From: Acidimicrobiaceae bacterium
GTDB lineage: Bacteria > Actinomycetota > Acidimicrobiia > Acidimicrobiales > Aldehydirespiratoraceae
DNA: 32,743 nt
Direction of reading: 5' to 3'
Assembly: GCA_009843735.1 (NCBI GenBank)
Contig: VYCW01000045.1
Coordinates: 1-32,743, forward strand
Of this stretch, positions 1-7,200 are shown piece after piece. The translations under genes were made by a program, and so were the position numbers. The notes beneath the pieces were generated by a model that was given only the letters and a program-made list of their open reading frames with translations, was not told the origin of the DNA and did no database searches. Numbering within the stretch: position 1 is the stretch's first letter; every line of letters begins with the position of its first letter.

Positions 1-517
1 CCTCGATGGCGTCGGCCACCCGCAGATGGTCGGGGTTCATGCCGTAGCGCGACGGCAGGTACTGGTACACCAGCGTGGACGAGTGCTGGCGCTCCTCTTC
101 GGTCATGCCCCCGTCGCCGGTGGTGGTGGACGTGCCGGCGGCGCTGGCGCCCCGGCCGAGGGCCTCCTTGGCCTGGGCCGACAGCGAGCCGAAGCTCATG
201 CCCGCGATGGTGACCGGGATCTTCAGGTGCACCGGGCGCTCGGCCCGGTCCTCGCCGATGACCACGTCGGTGCCGCATGCCTCCCGGTAGCCCTCCAGCG
301 GGTAGCGGGACATCGACGCGCCCAGGAACACGAGGTCGTCGAGGGTGGGCAGGTGGCGTTTGGCCCCCCAGCCCCGGATGCGGTAGATGCCGGTGTTGGC
401 GGCCCGGCGGATCTCCGCGATCACGTTGCGGTCGAAGGTGTACGACTCGCGCAGGTGCCAGAAGTCGGGATCGGAGGACTCCGCAGGCTCGACGCCGTCA
501 GGCAGTGGCGCGGTCAT
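1..517 (-). CDS. glxD: FMN-binding glutamate synthase-like subunit (GlxD/MgsC type), partial
   Basis: This is the N-terminal 172 codons of a minus-strand gene whose 3' end lies beyond base 1. The visible protein contains IRGWGAKRHLPTLDDLVFLG and then a stretch ending VTIAGMSFGSLSAQAKEALG. The latter is the start of the glutamate synthase FMN/Fe-S barrel (GltB central domain, here a stand-alone subunit). In the family this domain reduces the imino intermediate made from 2-oxoglutarate and an amine or ammonia. In MgsC-type proteins the product is N-methylglutamate. The ATG at 517 overlaps the stop of the upstream glxC-like gene by 4 bases (ATGA), so the two are translationally coupled. The subunit set argues against a standard GltBD glutamate synthase. 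Whether the substrate is methylamine or ammonia cannot be read from the sequence. Confidence 0.85.
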   Translation of the reverse strand, partial: MTAPLPDGVEPAESSDPDFWHLRESYTFDRNVIAEIRRAANTGIYRIRGWGAKRHLPTLDDLVFLGASMSRYPLEGYREACGTDVVIGEDRAERPVHLKIPVTIAGMSFGSLSAQAKEALGRGASAAGTSTTTGDGGMTEEERQHSSTLVYQYLPSRYGMNPDHLRVADAIE

Positions 518-1212
518 CGGGCCGCCTCCAGAGAATCCACGTCGTCGATGGTGAAGTTGTAGAGATGCCGGGCCGAGCCGTAGCGGCGGAACTGGGACGC
601 CTCCACGCCGTCGGTCGCGGGGGCGGCTGCGGCCAGCAGGCTCCGCAGCGTCTCGAGGTGCTCGGGGCGCATCTCCTTCTCGACGCAGTCGGCGCCCAGC
701 GACTCCACGTCGCCCCGGACGAAGATCCGGGCCTCGTAGATGGAGTCGCCCAGATCGGCGGCCGCGTCGCCGCACACCACCAGGTTCCCGGCCTGGGCCA
801 TGAACGCGCTCATGTGGCCGACATCGCCCCCGACGACGATGTCGACGCCCTTCATGGAGATGCCGCAGCGGGCGCCGGCGTTGCCGCCCACCACCACCAT
901 TCCCCCGCAGCCGGTGGCGCCGGCCGACATGGTGGCGTTGCCGGTGATGTGGACCAGCCCCGACATGATGTTCTCGGCCAGCCCGGTGCCGGCGTTGCCC
1001 TCCACCAGCACCCCGCCCCGCTGGTGCATGCCGGCGCAGTAGTAGCCCACCGAGCCCCGCACCACCACGTCGAGGTCGGCGGTGATCCCGCAGGCCACGG
1101 CGTGGGCGCCCCGGGGGTTGAGGACCTCGAACGACTCCCCGTCGGAGGCGTCGTGAAGCGCCTGGTTGAGCTCGCGCCGGCTGACCTCTGCGAGGTCGAA
1201 GCGACGCTTCAC
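514..1212 (-). CDS. glxC: Glutamate synthase GXGXG-domain subunit (GlxC/MgsB type)
   Basis: The protein has 232 residues. The centre is a run of glycine-rich repeats typical of the beta-helical GXGXG domain of glutamate synthase, for example GGVLVEGNAGTGLAENIMSG and GCGGMVVVGGNAGARCGISM. In the family this domain is structural and links the amidotransferase to the FMN domain. Here the three parts of GltB are separate genes, as in glxBCD/mgsABC. I chose the GTG at 1212 because it overlaps the stop of the upstream amidotransferase gene (GTGA) and gives the sequence VKRRFDLAEVSRRELNQ at the expected family start. The reading frame happens to stay open upstream to 2106, but that part is a GC-rich shadow of the amidotransferase gene. 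The call is sound at family level; the substrate is inferred from neighbours. Confidence 0.88.
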   Translation of the reverse strand: MKRRFDLAEVSRRELNQALHDASDGESFEVLNPRGAHAVACGITADLDVVVRGSVGYYCAGMHQRGGVLVEGNAGTGLAENIMSGLVHITGNATMSAGATGCGGMVVVGGNAGARCGISMKGVDIVVGGDVGHMSAFMAQAGNLVVCGDAAADLGDSIYEARIFVRGDVESLGADCVEKEMRPEHLETLRSLLAAAAPATDGVEASQFRRYGSARHLYNFTIDDVDSLEAAR

Positions 1213-2108
1213 GCGGCCAGGCTCCAGGTGTAGATGCGGGCCGGCTCGGGCTCCCACACCTCGGCGTCGGCCGCGCCGGGCAGGCGGGCGATGGCCCGGT
1301 ACTCCGACGACATGGCCACCCAGTCGTCGGTCTCGGCCACCACCGCCGGCTTGCAGGCGATCCGGTCGCGCAGGATGGCGAAACCGTCGGCCACGCCGAT
1401 GGCGAACGTGTAGAAGCCGTCGAGGTCGTCGAGGGCCCCCTCCAACGCCTGCGAGATGGTGTCGCCGGAGCGGATCCGCCACGCCAGGTAGCCGGCGGCC
1501 ACCTCGGAGTCGTTCTCCGTCTGGAACGATTCGCCGTGACCCTCGAGGAACCGCCGCAGACGGTTGTGGTTGGACAGCGACCCGTTGTGCACCAGGCAGG
1601 TGTCGGCGCCGGTGGCGAACGGGTGCGAGCCGTTGGTGGTGACCGCCGACTCGGTGGCCATGCGGGTGTGGGCCAGGGCGTGAGTGCCGGTTCGGGAGGC
1701 CAGGTCGTAGCGCTCGGCCACCAGGTCGGGGTCGCCGACCGCCTTGTACAGCTCGATCTGGGAGCCGTAGCTCAACACCGTGGCCCCGGCCACGTTGTCG
1801 ATGATCCACTGGCGGGCGGCCCGGCCGTCGCCGTCGGTGGAGAACACGACGTGGTCGTGCACGGCCCGCACGGTCACCTCGGCGCCTAGGACTCCCTCCA
1901 GCGCGGCCGCCACTGGTCCCCAGTCGACCTCGATGCCCTCGGCCAGCACGGTGATGCGGGTGCGGTCGGGCAGGCCCGCGTCGTAGGACGCGAACCCGGC
2001 GCTGTCGGGACCCCGGTCGCGCATCTCGCGCAACATCACCGCAGTCAGCCGGCCCAACTCGTGACGATGGGTCTCGGTCTTGCAGAACAGGCCCACGATC
2101 CCGCACAT
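1209..2108 (-). CDS. glxB: Class II glutamine amidotransferase subunit (GlxB/MgsA type)
   Basis: The protein has 299 residues and starts MCGIVGLFCKTETHRHELG. Met removal would expose Cys2, the N-terminal nucleophile of class II (PurF/GltB-type) glutamine amidotransferases, which release ammonia or an amine from a gamma-glutamyl amide. Further family signatures are RDRGPDSAGFA near residue 40, HTRMATESAVTTNGSHPF and LVHNGSLSNHNRLRR. I moved the start to the ATG at 2108. An in-frame start at 2141 would bury the cysteine behind 11 residues. A purine-rich GGGGGA lies 8 bases upstream of 2108. It is first in a glxB-glxC-glxD run and divergent from the glutamine synthetase-like gene. Together they could hydrolyse gamma-glutamylmethylamide and use the methylamine to make N-methylglutamate; that role is inference. 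Confidence 0.88.
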   Translation of the reverse strand: MCGIVGLFCKTETHRHELGRLTAVMLREMRDRGPDSAGFASYDAGLPDRTRITVLAEGIEVDWGPVAAALEGVLGAEVTVRAVHDHVVFSTDGDGRAARQWIIDNVAGATVLSYGSQIELYKAVGDPDLVAERYDLASRTGTHALAHTRMATESAVTTNGSHPFATGADTCLVHNGSLSNHNRLRRFLEGHGESFQTENDSEVAAGYLAWRIRSGDTISQALEGALDDLDGFYTFAIGVADGFAILRDRIACKPAVVAETDDWVAMSSEYRAIARLPGAADAEVWEPEPARIYTWSLAA

Positions 2109-2182
2109 GCCGCTTGTCCCCCGAAGTGCTCTACCCGGCAAAGTCCGGCCCGCACGGTAGCGCCCGTCGCGCCCCCGACCTC

Positions 2183-2233
2183 ATTCCCGCTCTTGCTCGC
2201 TTCGCTCACGGGCCGCTCGGGCCACGGCCTCGC
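2183..2233 (+). repeat. 51-bp intergenic repeat, copy 1
   Basis: This block lies in the divergent region between glxB and glnT. It matches a second block at 5198-5249 with two substitutions and one inserted base, in the same orientation. It contains the core CGCTCACGGGCCGCTCGGGC and a small GGCC...GGCC hairpin. It is not within any gene. Its function is unknown; it looks like a dispersed REP-like element. The rest of the 246-base gap (2109-2354) holds the promoter candidates for the two divergent genes. Confidence 0.7.
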
Positions 2234-2276
2234 AGGCTCAGCCTCTGGGCCCGGCGCCGCCAATAGGAGGGGCCAA

Positions 2277-2348
2277 TTCCCTCGCAACGGGATCGTTGAC
2301 TACTCTCGGCTGCCGCAACCCAGCCGATGACGGTAAGACCACAGGGGG
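2277..2348 (+). promoter_or_regulatory. Candidate promoter and ribosome binding site of glnT/gmaS
   Basis: A TACTCT hexamer at 2301-2306 fits the actinobacterial TAnnnT -10 consensus. TTCCCT at 2277-2282 is a weak -35 with an 18-base gap. AGGGGG at 2343-2348 sits 6 bases before the ATG at 2355 and fixes that start. This is pattern matching only. Confidence 0.3.
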
Positions 2349-2354
2349 AACCAC

Positions 2355-3722
2355 ATGAGCGCGCTCGACGAGATCCGGAGCCGGGTGGAAGCCGACGGCG
2401 TGGAGTTCATCTACGCCATGTTCGTGGAGATGCACGGCAAGCCGTGCGCCAAGCTCGTGCCCGTCGGCGCCCTCGATCCGCTGATGAGCGACGGGGCCGG
2501 GTTCGCGGGCTTCGCGGCCGGCCCCATGGGACAGGACCCCTCCAGCCCCGACATCCTGGCCCTTCCCGACCCGGCGTCGTACACCCAGCTGCCGTGGCAG
2601 CCCAACGTGGCCGCCATGCAGTGCGACCCCACTGTGGAGGGCGAGCTGTGGCCGTACGCGCCGAGGGTGATCCTGCGCCGGGCGATGGAGGCCGCCGCCG
2701 AGCGCAACATCGTGCTCAAGTGCGGGGTCGAGGCCGAGTACTCGCTGGTGGTTCGCAACGACGACGGCTCCATCTCGGTGGCCGACGACCGCGACGACAT
2801 GTCGCTGCCCTGCTACGACGCAAAGGGCCTCACCCGGATGCTGCCCCACTTGACCGCGGTGTCGAAGAACCTCGACGCCATGGGCTGGGGCAACTACGCC
2901 AACGACCACGAGGACGCCAACGGCCAGTACGAGCAGAACTGGCAGTACTCCGACGCACTGACAACCGCCGACCGGCTCATCCTTTTCCGGCTCATGGTGC
3001 ACACCCTGGCCCAGCGCGACGGCCGCTACGCCACGTTCATGCCCAAGCCGTTCGCCGACAAGACCGGCAACGGGCTGCACATCCACGCGAGCCTGTGGTC
3101 GGCCGACAACGACGAGCCGCTGTTCATCGGCGGCGGCGCCGGCGGGCCCGACACCAAGGGCCTGGGCCTGAGCGACACGGCCTACAAGTTCACCGCAGGG
3201 ATCATCGACCACGCCTCGTCGCTGGTGGCGGTGATGTGCCCCATCGTGAACTCCTACAAGCGCATGGGAGTGGGCGCGCCCACCTCGGGGGCCACCTGGG
3301 CCCCGGCCTACGCGGTGTACGGGGGCAACAACCGCACCCAGATGATCCGGGTGCCCGAACCAGACCGCATCGAGATCCGCCTGGGCGACGGCGCCGCCAA
3401 CCCGTACCTGATGTTCGCGGCGACGCTGGCCTGCGGCCTCGACGGCATCGACAACGACATCGACCCGGGCGAGCCCAACATGGACAACCTGTACACCATG
3501 TCGGCCGAGCAGATCGCAGCCAAGGGAATCAAGGCCCTGCCACCCACGCTGCTGCACGCGGCCGACGAGCTCGCGACCTCGGACGTGATCGGCCGGGGCC
3601 TGGGCGACACCGCCGAGGGCCCCTACCGCGACTACTACGTGAAGGTCAAGCGCCAGGAGTTCCTGGACCACCACCACGAGGTCACCCCGTCAGAGGTCAA
3701 CCAGTACCTCACCCTGTTCTGA
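2355..3722 (+). CDS. glnT: Type III glutamine synthetase-like ligase (GlnT / gamma-glutamylmethylamide synthetase GmaS)
   Basis: The protein has 455 residues, close to the usual 435-450 of the GlnT/GmaS group. It shows the beta-grasp N-terminus with FVEMHGKPCAKLVP, then the catalytic domain with NDHEDANGQYEQNWQYSDAL, KTGNGLHIHASLW and GGNNRTQMIRVPEPDRIEIR. These are ATP, glutamate and metal-binding segments of the glutamine synthetase fold. GmaS ligates methylamine to glutamate with ATP, giving gamma-glutamylmethylamide; GlnT relatives use ammonia. The sequence alone does not separate these. The divergent glxBCD/mgsABC-type genes next door, and soxBDAG/mgdABCD-type genes 22 kb away, favour GmaS. 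A purine-rich AGGGGG lies just upstream of the ATG. The GS fold is certain; the substrate is inferred. Confidence 0.9.
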   Translation: MSALDEIRSRVEADGVEFIYAMFVEMHGKPCAKLVPVGALDPLMSDGAGFAGFAAGPMGQDPSSPDILALPDPASYTQLPWQPNVAAMQCDPTVEGELWPYAPRVILRRAMEAAAERNIVLKCGVEAEYSLVVRNDDGSISVADDRDDMSLPCYDAKGLTRMLPHLTAVSKNLDAMGWGNYANDHEDANGQYEQNWQYSDALTTADRLILFRLMVHTLAQRDGRYATFMPKPFADKTGNGLHIHASLWSADNDEPLFIGGGAGGPDTKGLGLSDTAYKFTAGIIDHASSLVAVMCPIVNSYKRMGVGAPTSGATWAPAYAVYGGNNRTQMIRVPEPDRIEIRLGDGAANPYLMFAATLACGLDGIDNDIDPGEPNMDNLYTMSAEQIAAKGIKALPPTLLHAADELATSDVIGRGLGDTAEGPYRDYYVKVKRQEFLDHHHEVTPSEVNQYLTLF

Positions 3723-3753
3723 CCCGCACCCAAGCGACACGGCCGGGGGTCCT

Positions 3754-3759
3754 TAGACT
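3754..3759 (+). promoter_or_regulatory. Candidate -10 box for a leaderless thioesterase mRNA
   Basis: TAGACT lies 8 bases before the ATG at 3768, where a -10 hexamer would sit if transcription began at or next to the start codon. No Shine-Dalgarno sequence is visible. The same arrangement recurs at several other genes here. Confidence 0.45.
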
Positions 3760-3767
3760 GGCGGCCC

Positions 3768-4250
3768 ATGGTTGACGGCGGGCCGCTGCGCATCTGGCGG
3801 GGGGCCGTGCTCGACGAGTGGATCGACTACAACGGCCACATGAGCGAGGGCTTCTACGGCGTCGTGTTCGGCATGGCCAGCGACGAGTACCTGATCCGCA
3901 TGGGCTTCGGCGAGCGCTACCGGACCACCACCGGCGGGTCGTTCTACACGGTGGAGACCCACATCGTCTTCGCCGACGAGCTCGCCCCGGACACGCCGCT
4001 GGCGGTGGACACCACCGTGGCCGGCGCCGACCCCAAACGGGTGCATCTCTTCCACGAACTGCGCCGGGCCGGCGACGAGGCTCTGGCCGCCACCCAGGAG
4101 TCGATGATGCTTCACGTCGACACCAACATCGACCGGGTGACGCCCATGGGAGCCGACCTGTACGCCGTGCTGCGGGCCGACGCCGACGCCCACGCCGGAC
4201 TGCTGGACCCCGCCACCACCGGCCGGGCCATCAGGGCCGTCGGCGCCTGA
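3768..4250 (+). CDS. Hot-dog fold acyl-CoA thioesterase, betainyl-CoA thioesterase-like
   Basis: The protein has 160 residues and is a single hot-dog domain of the 4HBT family. The segments EWIDYNGHMSEGFYGVVFG, FYTVETHIVFADEL and ADPKRVHLFHELRR closely resemble betainyl-CoA thioesterases (CdhB, or the C-terminal domain fused to some L-carnitine dehydrogenases). There the enzyme hydrolyses betainyl-CoA to glycine betaine and CoA. The D-Y-N-G-H-M motif is the usual active-site region of this fold. No carnitine dehydrogenase or beta-keto acid cleavage enzyme is seen in the window, so the substrate is a family-level guess. It lies 45 bases after glnT, with its own putative -10 box, and 24 bases before the transporter gene. 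If the guess holds, it could feed betaine towards sarcosine and the sox genes. Confidence 0.78.
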   Translation: MVDGGPLRIWRGAVLDEWIDYNGHMSEGFYGVVFGMASDEYLIRMGFGERYRTTTGGSFYTVETHIVFADELAPDTPLAVDTTVAGADPKRVHLFHELRRAGDEALAATQESMMLHVDTNIDRVTPMGADLYAVLRADADAHAGLLDPATTGRAIRAVGA

Positions 4251-4274
4251 TCCTGTTGGAGGGCGGGCAGGACT

Positions 4275-5180
4275 GTGACCGTGTCGTCCCGGGCCACGGA
4301 ATGGCACCCTCTGGGCCTCGTGGCCGTGTCCGGGGCGGTGACCTGCTGGGGCATCGGCAACATCCTGGTGCGCCAGGTGGACCTTCCCGGGCTCGAGCTG
4401 GCCTTCTGGCGGCTGGTGCTGAGCTCGGTCATCTACGTGGGGATCGTGCTGGCCCGGAGGGGCCGGGTGACGTGGGCCCAGTTCCGGGCCTGCCTCCCGC
4501 CGGCGGTAATGGTCGGGCTGTGGCTGATCACCTTCTACGAGTCGATCAAGTCCACGACCGTCACCAATGTGTCCATGATCGTGTCGCTGTCGCCGGTGGT
4601 GCTGCTGTGGGCGGCCGTCCGCCGGTTCGCGGAGCCGGTCTCGCTCAAGCTGCTGGCGCTGGTGGCTGCCGCCCTGGCCGGAACCTCCCTGGTGCTATTC
4701 GGCTCGACCTCGGTTCCCACCTGGAGCCTGCGCGGGGACGGCCTGGCGGTGCTGGCGCTGCTGTGCTTCTCGGCGAATATGGCGCTCTCGAAGGAGGCCC
4801 GCCAGAAGGTCGGCGTGCTGGAGTTCCAGGCGATCGTGTGGTCGGTGGCCATGGTGGTGGTTGCACCGCCGGCGATACTGCTGAGCGACGGGCTGGCCGT
4901 TCCCGACATGGGGACCTGGCTGTGGGTCTTCGTGCTCCTCGCCGTGCCGGGATCGGGTCATCTGCTGATGAACTGGGCCCACAGGCACGTCCGCATCACG
5001 GTCTCGTCGATGGCGCTGTTGGGCGCGCCCCCGATAACGATGGTCGGGGCCGCCCTGTTCCTGGACGAACCGATCAAGATCGCTCAGGTGATCGGCGGGG
5101 CTGTCGTGCTCGCGGCGGTGGCCGCGGTGATCCGCCGCGACCTTCAGATCACCGCCCGCCATGGCACCGGCACGGCCTGA
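4275..5180 (+). CDS. EamA/DMT-family membrane transporter
   Basis: The protein has 301 residues with about ten hydrophobic helices arranged as two EamA repeats, the architecture of drug/metabolite transporters. Segments such as AVTCWGIGNILVRQ near the N-terminus and FLDEPIKIAQVIGGAVVLAA near the C-terminus are typical, the latter being the conserved end of the second repeat. Members move amino acids, nucleotides or other small metabolites across the cytoplasmic membrane, and the substrate cannot be predicted. I keep the GTG at 4275; GGAGGG lies 11 bases upstream, somewhat far. A GTG at 4281 is an alternative. It follows the thioesterase by 24 bases, so the two are probably co-transcribed. Confidence 0.85.
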   Translation: MTVSSRATEWHPLGLVAVSGAVTCWGIGNILVRQVDLPGLELAFWRLVLSSVIYVGIVLARRGRVTWAQFRACLPPAVMVGLWLITFYESIKSTTVTNVSMIVSLSPVVLLWAAVRRFAEPVSLKLLALVAAALAGTSLVLFGSTSVPTWSLRGDGLAVLALLCFSANMALSKEARQKVGVLEFQAIVWSVAMVVVAPPAILLSDGLAVPDMGTWLWVFVLLAVPGSGHLLMNWAHRHVRITVSSMALLGAPPITMVGAALFLDEPIKIAQVIGGAVVLAAVAAVIRRDLQITARHGTGTA

Positions 5181-5197
5181 AGGCGGCGAAGCTCTGT

Positions 5198-5249
5198 ATT
5201 CCCCGCTCTTGTTCGCTGCGCTCACGGGCCGCTCGGGCCACGGCCTCGC
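5198..5249 (+). repeat. 52-bp intergenic repeat, copy 2
   Basis: This is the second copy of the block at 2183-2233, with two substitutions and one extra C. It is in the same orientation and again lies just upstream of a plus-strand gene (proC), in the 122-base gap after the EamA transporter. Nothing else is evident in this gap except the proC -10 box. Confidence 0.7.
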
Positions 5250-5289
5250 CCGTATGAGCCAGAATCGCTCGCCCGCTAGCTCGGCCTCT

Positions 5290-5295
5290 TAGCAT
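5290..5295 (+). promoter_or_regulatory. Candidate -10 box for leaderless proC
   Basis: TAGCAT lies 7 bases before the ATG at 5303. This placement favours 5303 over the in-frame ATG at 5294, which overlaps the box itself. Confidence 0.45.
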
Positions 5296-5302
5296 GAACA
5301 GC

Positions 5303-6091
5303 ATGGCTCGGCTCCAGGTGATCGGTGGAGGCAAGATGGGCGAGGCCCTGCTGGTCGGCCTGGTGTCCAACGGCTGGGCCGAGTCGGGCGAGCTGCATGT
5401 GGTCGAGCCCTATAAGGCCAGGCAACAGGCCGTCAGCGCAGCGTCACCCGGGGTGTCGGTGTCCGGCCGGCCCGTCTACAGGACTGACGCGGTGATCGCG
5501 GTCAAGCCCGACGTGGTTGCCGATGTGCTGCCGGCGCTCGCCGCCGCCGGCGTGAGCCGGGTGCTGTCCATCGCCGCTGGTGTCCGCACCGACGCCATCG
5601 AGGCCGGACTGCCGCCAGGAACGCCGGTAGTGCGGGCCATGCCCAACACGCCCGCACTGGTCGGCCGGGGCGCGGCCGCCATCGCGGCCGGATCGGCCGC
5701 GTCCGGCGACGACCTCAACTGGGCTCGCGGCATCCTCGAGGCGGTGGGCACGGTCGCGGTCGTGAGCGAGGACGACCTCGACGCGGTGACCGGCCTCTCG
5801 GGCAGCGGCCCCGCCTACCTGTTCCGGCTGGCCGAGGCGCTGCGAGCCGCCGGAACGGCCCAGGGCCTCGACCCGGCCACCGCCGACGCCCTCACCCGCC
5901 AGACGCTTCTCGGAGCCGCCACCCTGCTGGCCTCCTCCGGCGAGGATCCGGGCCGCCTGCGCGAGAACGTCACCTCGAAGGGAGGCACCACCGCCGCCGG
6001 TCTCTCGGTGATGGACTCCGCCGACTTCATGGGCCTGATCGACCGGGTGGTGGACGCGGCCACCAGACGCTCCCGGGAGCTGGGCCAGTGA
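5303..6091 (+). CDS. proC: Pyrroline-5-carboxylate reductase
   Basis: The protein has 262 residues, the normal ProC length. It starts MARLQVIGGGKMGEALLVGL, which carries the Rossmann GxGxMG NAD(P)H-binding turn. VVRAMPNTPALVGRGAAAIA marks the end of the nucleotide domain. DAVTGLSGSGPAYLFRLAEA and ENVTSKGGTTAAGL form the C-terminal P5C reductase signature. The enzyme makes proline from pyrroline-5-carboxylate in the cytoplasm. The start at 5303 is chosen because of the -10 box 7 bases upstream; an ATG at 5294 would add three residues. The stop overlaps the GTG of the next gene (GTGA), so proC leads a coupled run with the SAM hydrolase and the microprotein. Confidence 0.95.
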   Translation: MARLQVIGGGKMGEALLVGLVSNGWAESGELHVVEPYKARQQAVSAASPGVSVSGRPVYRTDAVIAVKPDVVADVLPALAAAGVSRVLSIAAGVRTDAIEAGLPPGTPVVRAMPNTPALVGRGAAAIAAGSAASGDDLNWARGILEAVGTVAVVSEDDLDAVTGLSGSGPAYLFRLAEALRAAGTAQGLDPATADALTRQTLLGAATLLASSGEDPGRLRENVTSKGGTTAAGLSVMDSADFMGLIDRVVDAATRRSRELGQ

Positions 6092-7035
6092 CATCGGAGG
6101 CCGCGACCAGCCCGGACGGCGGCTACAACACGATCTCGTTCCTGTCCGACTACGGCCATGACGACGAGTTCGTCGGGGTGGTGCACTCCGTGATCGCCGC
6201 CATCGCGCCCCATGTCCGGGTGGTGGACGTGACCCACGGCGTCGCCCCGTGCGATGTGCGGGCCGGTGGTCTGGCCCTGGCCCGGGCCGCCCAGTACCTC
6301 CTGCCCGGCGTGGTCCTGGCGGTGGTGGACCCCGGCGTGGGAACCAGCCGGCGGCCGGTGGCGGTGGAGGTCGGGGAGGGCGCCTCGGTGCTGGTCGGAC
6401 CGGACAACGGGCTGCTGGCCCCGGCGGTGGCGCTCGTCGGCGGCGCCAGCCGGGCCGTGGAGTTGACCAACGCCGGCTTCCGGCTCGAGGCCCAGCCCGA
6501 GCTGGGATCGACATTCGACGGCCGCGACGTGTTCGCCCCGGCAGCCGCGCACCTCTGCTGCGGCGTGCCCATCAGCGCCCTCGGGCCACCCATCGACCCG
6601 GCCACCCTGATGCCCGGGATGCTGCCGGTGAGCAGCCGCGAGGGTGACGACCTGGTGGCCGAGGTGCTGTGGATCGATCGTTTCGGGAACTGCCAGCTCA
6701 ACCTCGATCCCGCCGAGCTCGACGAGCTGGCTCCGGCCGGGGCTCCGCTGCAGGTCGCGGCCGGCGAAGACCTCCGCACCGCCGAGCGGGTCAGTGCCTA
6801 CGCCGACGTGTCGCCGGGCCGGGTAGGGCTGCTGGTCGATTCGAGCGGGCTGGTGTCGCTGGCGGTGCCCAGACGCTCCGTCGCCGAGGATCTCGGCCTC
6901 CACGAGGGGGCCGAGGTACGGATCGGCGCCACGGCCACCGGAGGCTCGGACCGTGCTGCACCGACGGCGACGCGAGTGGGCCTGGGACGCCGGCCGGCGG
7001 ACCCCGCAAGACAAGAGATCGGAGGCGGACCATGA
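6088..7035 (+). CDS. SAM hydroxide adenosyltransferase (DUF62 / chlorinase-fluorinase family)
   Basis: The protein has 315 residues. The N-terminal domain shows SDYGHDDEFVGVVHSVI, the VVDPGVGTSRRPV loop, the GPDNG motif and STFDGRDVFAPAAAHL. The C-terminal part has VLWIDRFGNCQLNL. These are hallmarks of the DUF62 family, related to fluorinases and chlorinases. Most members split S-adenosylmethionine with water-derived hydroxide into adenosine and methionine. I see nothing that would mark it as a halogenase, and no halometabolite genes are nearby. The GTG start at 6088 overlaps the proC stop. Its own stop overlaps the start of a 29-residue membrane peptide gene. The last 30 residues or so are low in complexity and extend past the usual domain end. 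Confidence 0.88.
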   Translation: MTSEAATSPDGGYNTISFLSDYGHDDEFVGVVHSVIAAIAPHVRVVDVTHGVAPCDVRAGGLALARAAQYLLPGVVLAVVDPGVGTSRRPVAVEVGEGASVLVGPDNGLLAPAVALVGGASRAVELTNAGFRLEAQPELGSTFDGRDVFAPAAAHLCCGVPISALGPPIDPATLMPGMLPVSSREGDDLVAEVLWIDRFGNCQLNLDPAELDELAPAGAPLQVAAGEDLRTAERVSAYADVSPGRVGLLVDSSGLVSLAVPRRSVAEDLGLHEGAEVRIGATATGGSDRAAPTATRVGLGRRPADPARQEIGGGP

Positions 7036-7121
7036 GGCCGGGAACCACCATCGCACTGGCAGTCCTGATGGCGATCATCGTGATCGCCGGGGTGTTGCAG
7101 CTCTTCTTCCTGGCCCGCTGA
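7032..7121 (+). CDS. 29-residue single-pass membrane microprotein
   Basis: This small gene starts with an ATG overlapping the stop of the SAM hydrolase gene (ATGA) and has a near-ideal ribosome binding site, GGAGG at 7021-7025, 6 bases upstream. The peptide is MRPGTTIALA then a continuous hydrophobic helix, ending LFFLAR at a TGA. The single helix spans about residues 6-27, with Arg at both ends. I do not recognise a family. The strong ribosome binding site, stop-start overlap and clean membrane-segment composition support translation. It could be a regulator or assembly partner of a membrane protein, but this is open. Confidence 0.6.
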   Translation: MRPGTTIALAVLMAIIVIAGVLQLFFLAR

Positions 7122-7186
7122 CGGCCAGCCGTCCCCGGCTCGCGAAACGCCTGCAATCCAGGTGCGCTCGCTGCTGGGCGCGGCGA

Positions 7187-7192
7187 TAGCAT
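7187..7192 (+). promoter_or_regulatory. Candidate -10 box for leaderless hemA
   Basis: TAGCAT lies 8 bases before the GTG at 7201. The 79-base gap 7122-7200 has no other clear signal and no ribosome binding site for hemA. This supports GTG 7201 over the upstream in-frame start at 7162. Confidence 0.45.
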
Positions 7193-7200
7193 CGCGCCCA

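Noticed and set aside
514-2106. A 530-codon open frame joining the glxC-like gene to upstream sequence, as if a fused protein
   Set aside because: The upstream 298 codons are low-complexity Arg/Gly/Pro-rich shadow of the amidotransferase gene in another frame; the GTG at 1212 gives the family start.
2238-3677. A 479-codon open frame antisense to glnT
   Set aside because: Composition is His/Val/Gly-rich with no known motif; it is a GC-rich shadow of a clear glutamine synthetase gene.
6088-7035. DUF62 enzyme as a fluorinase or chlorinase
   Set aside because: The general family motifs fit the common SAM-hydrolysing type and no halometabolite genes are near.
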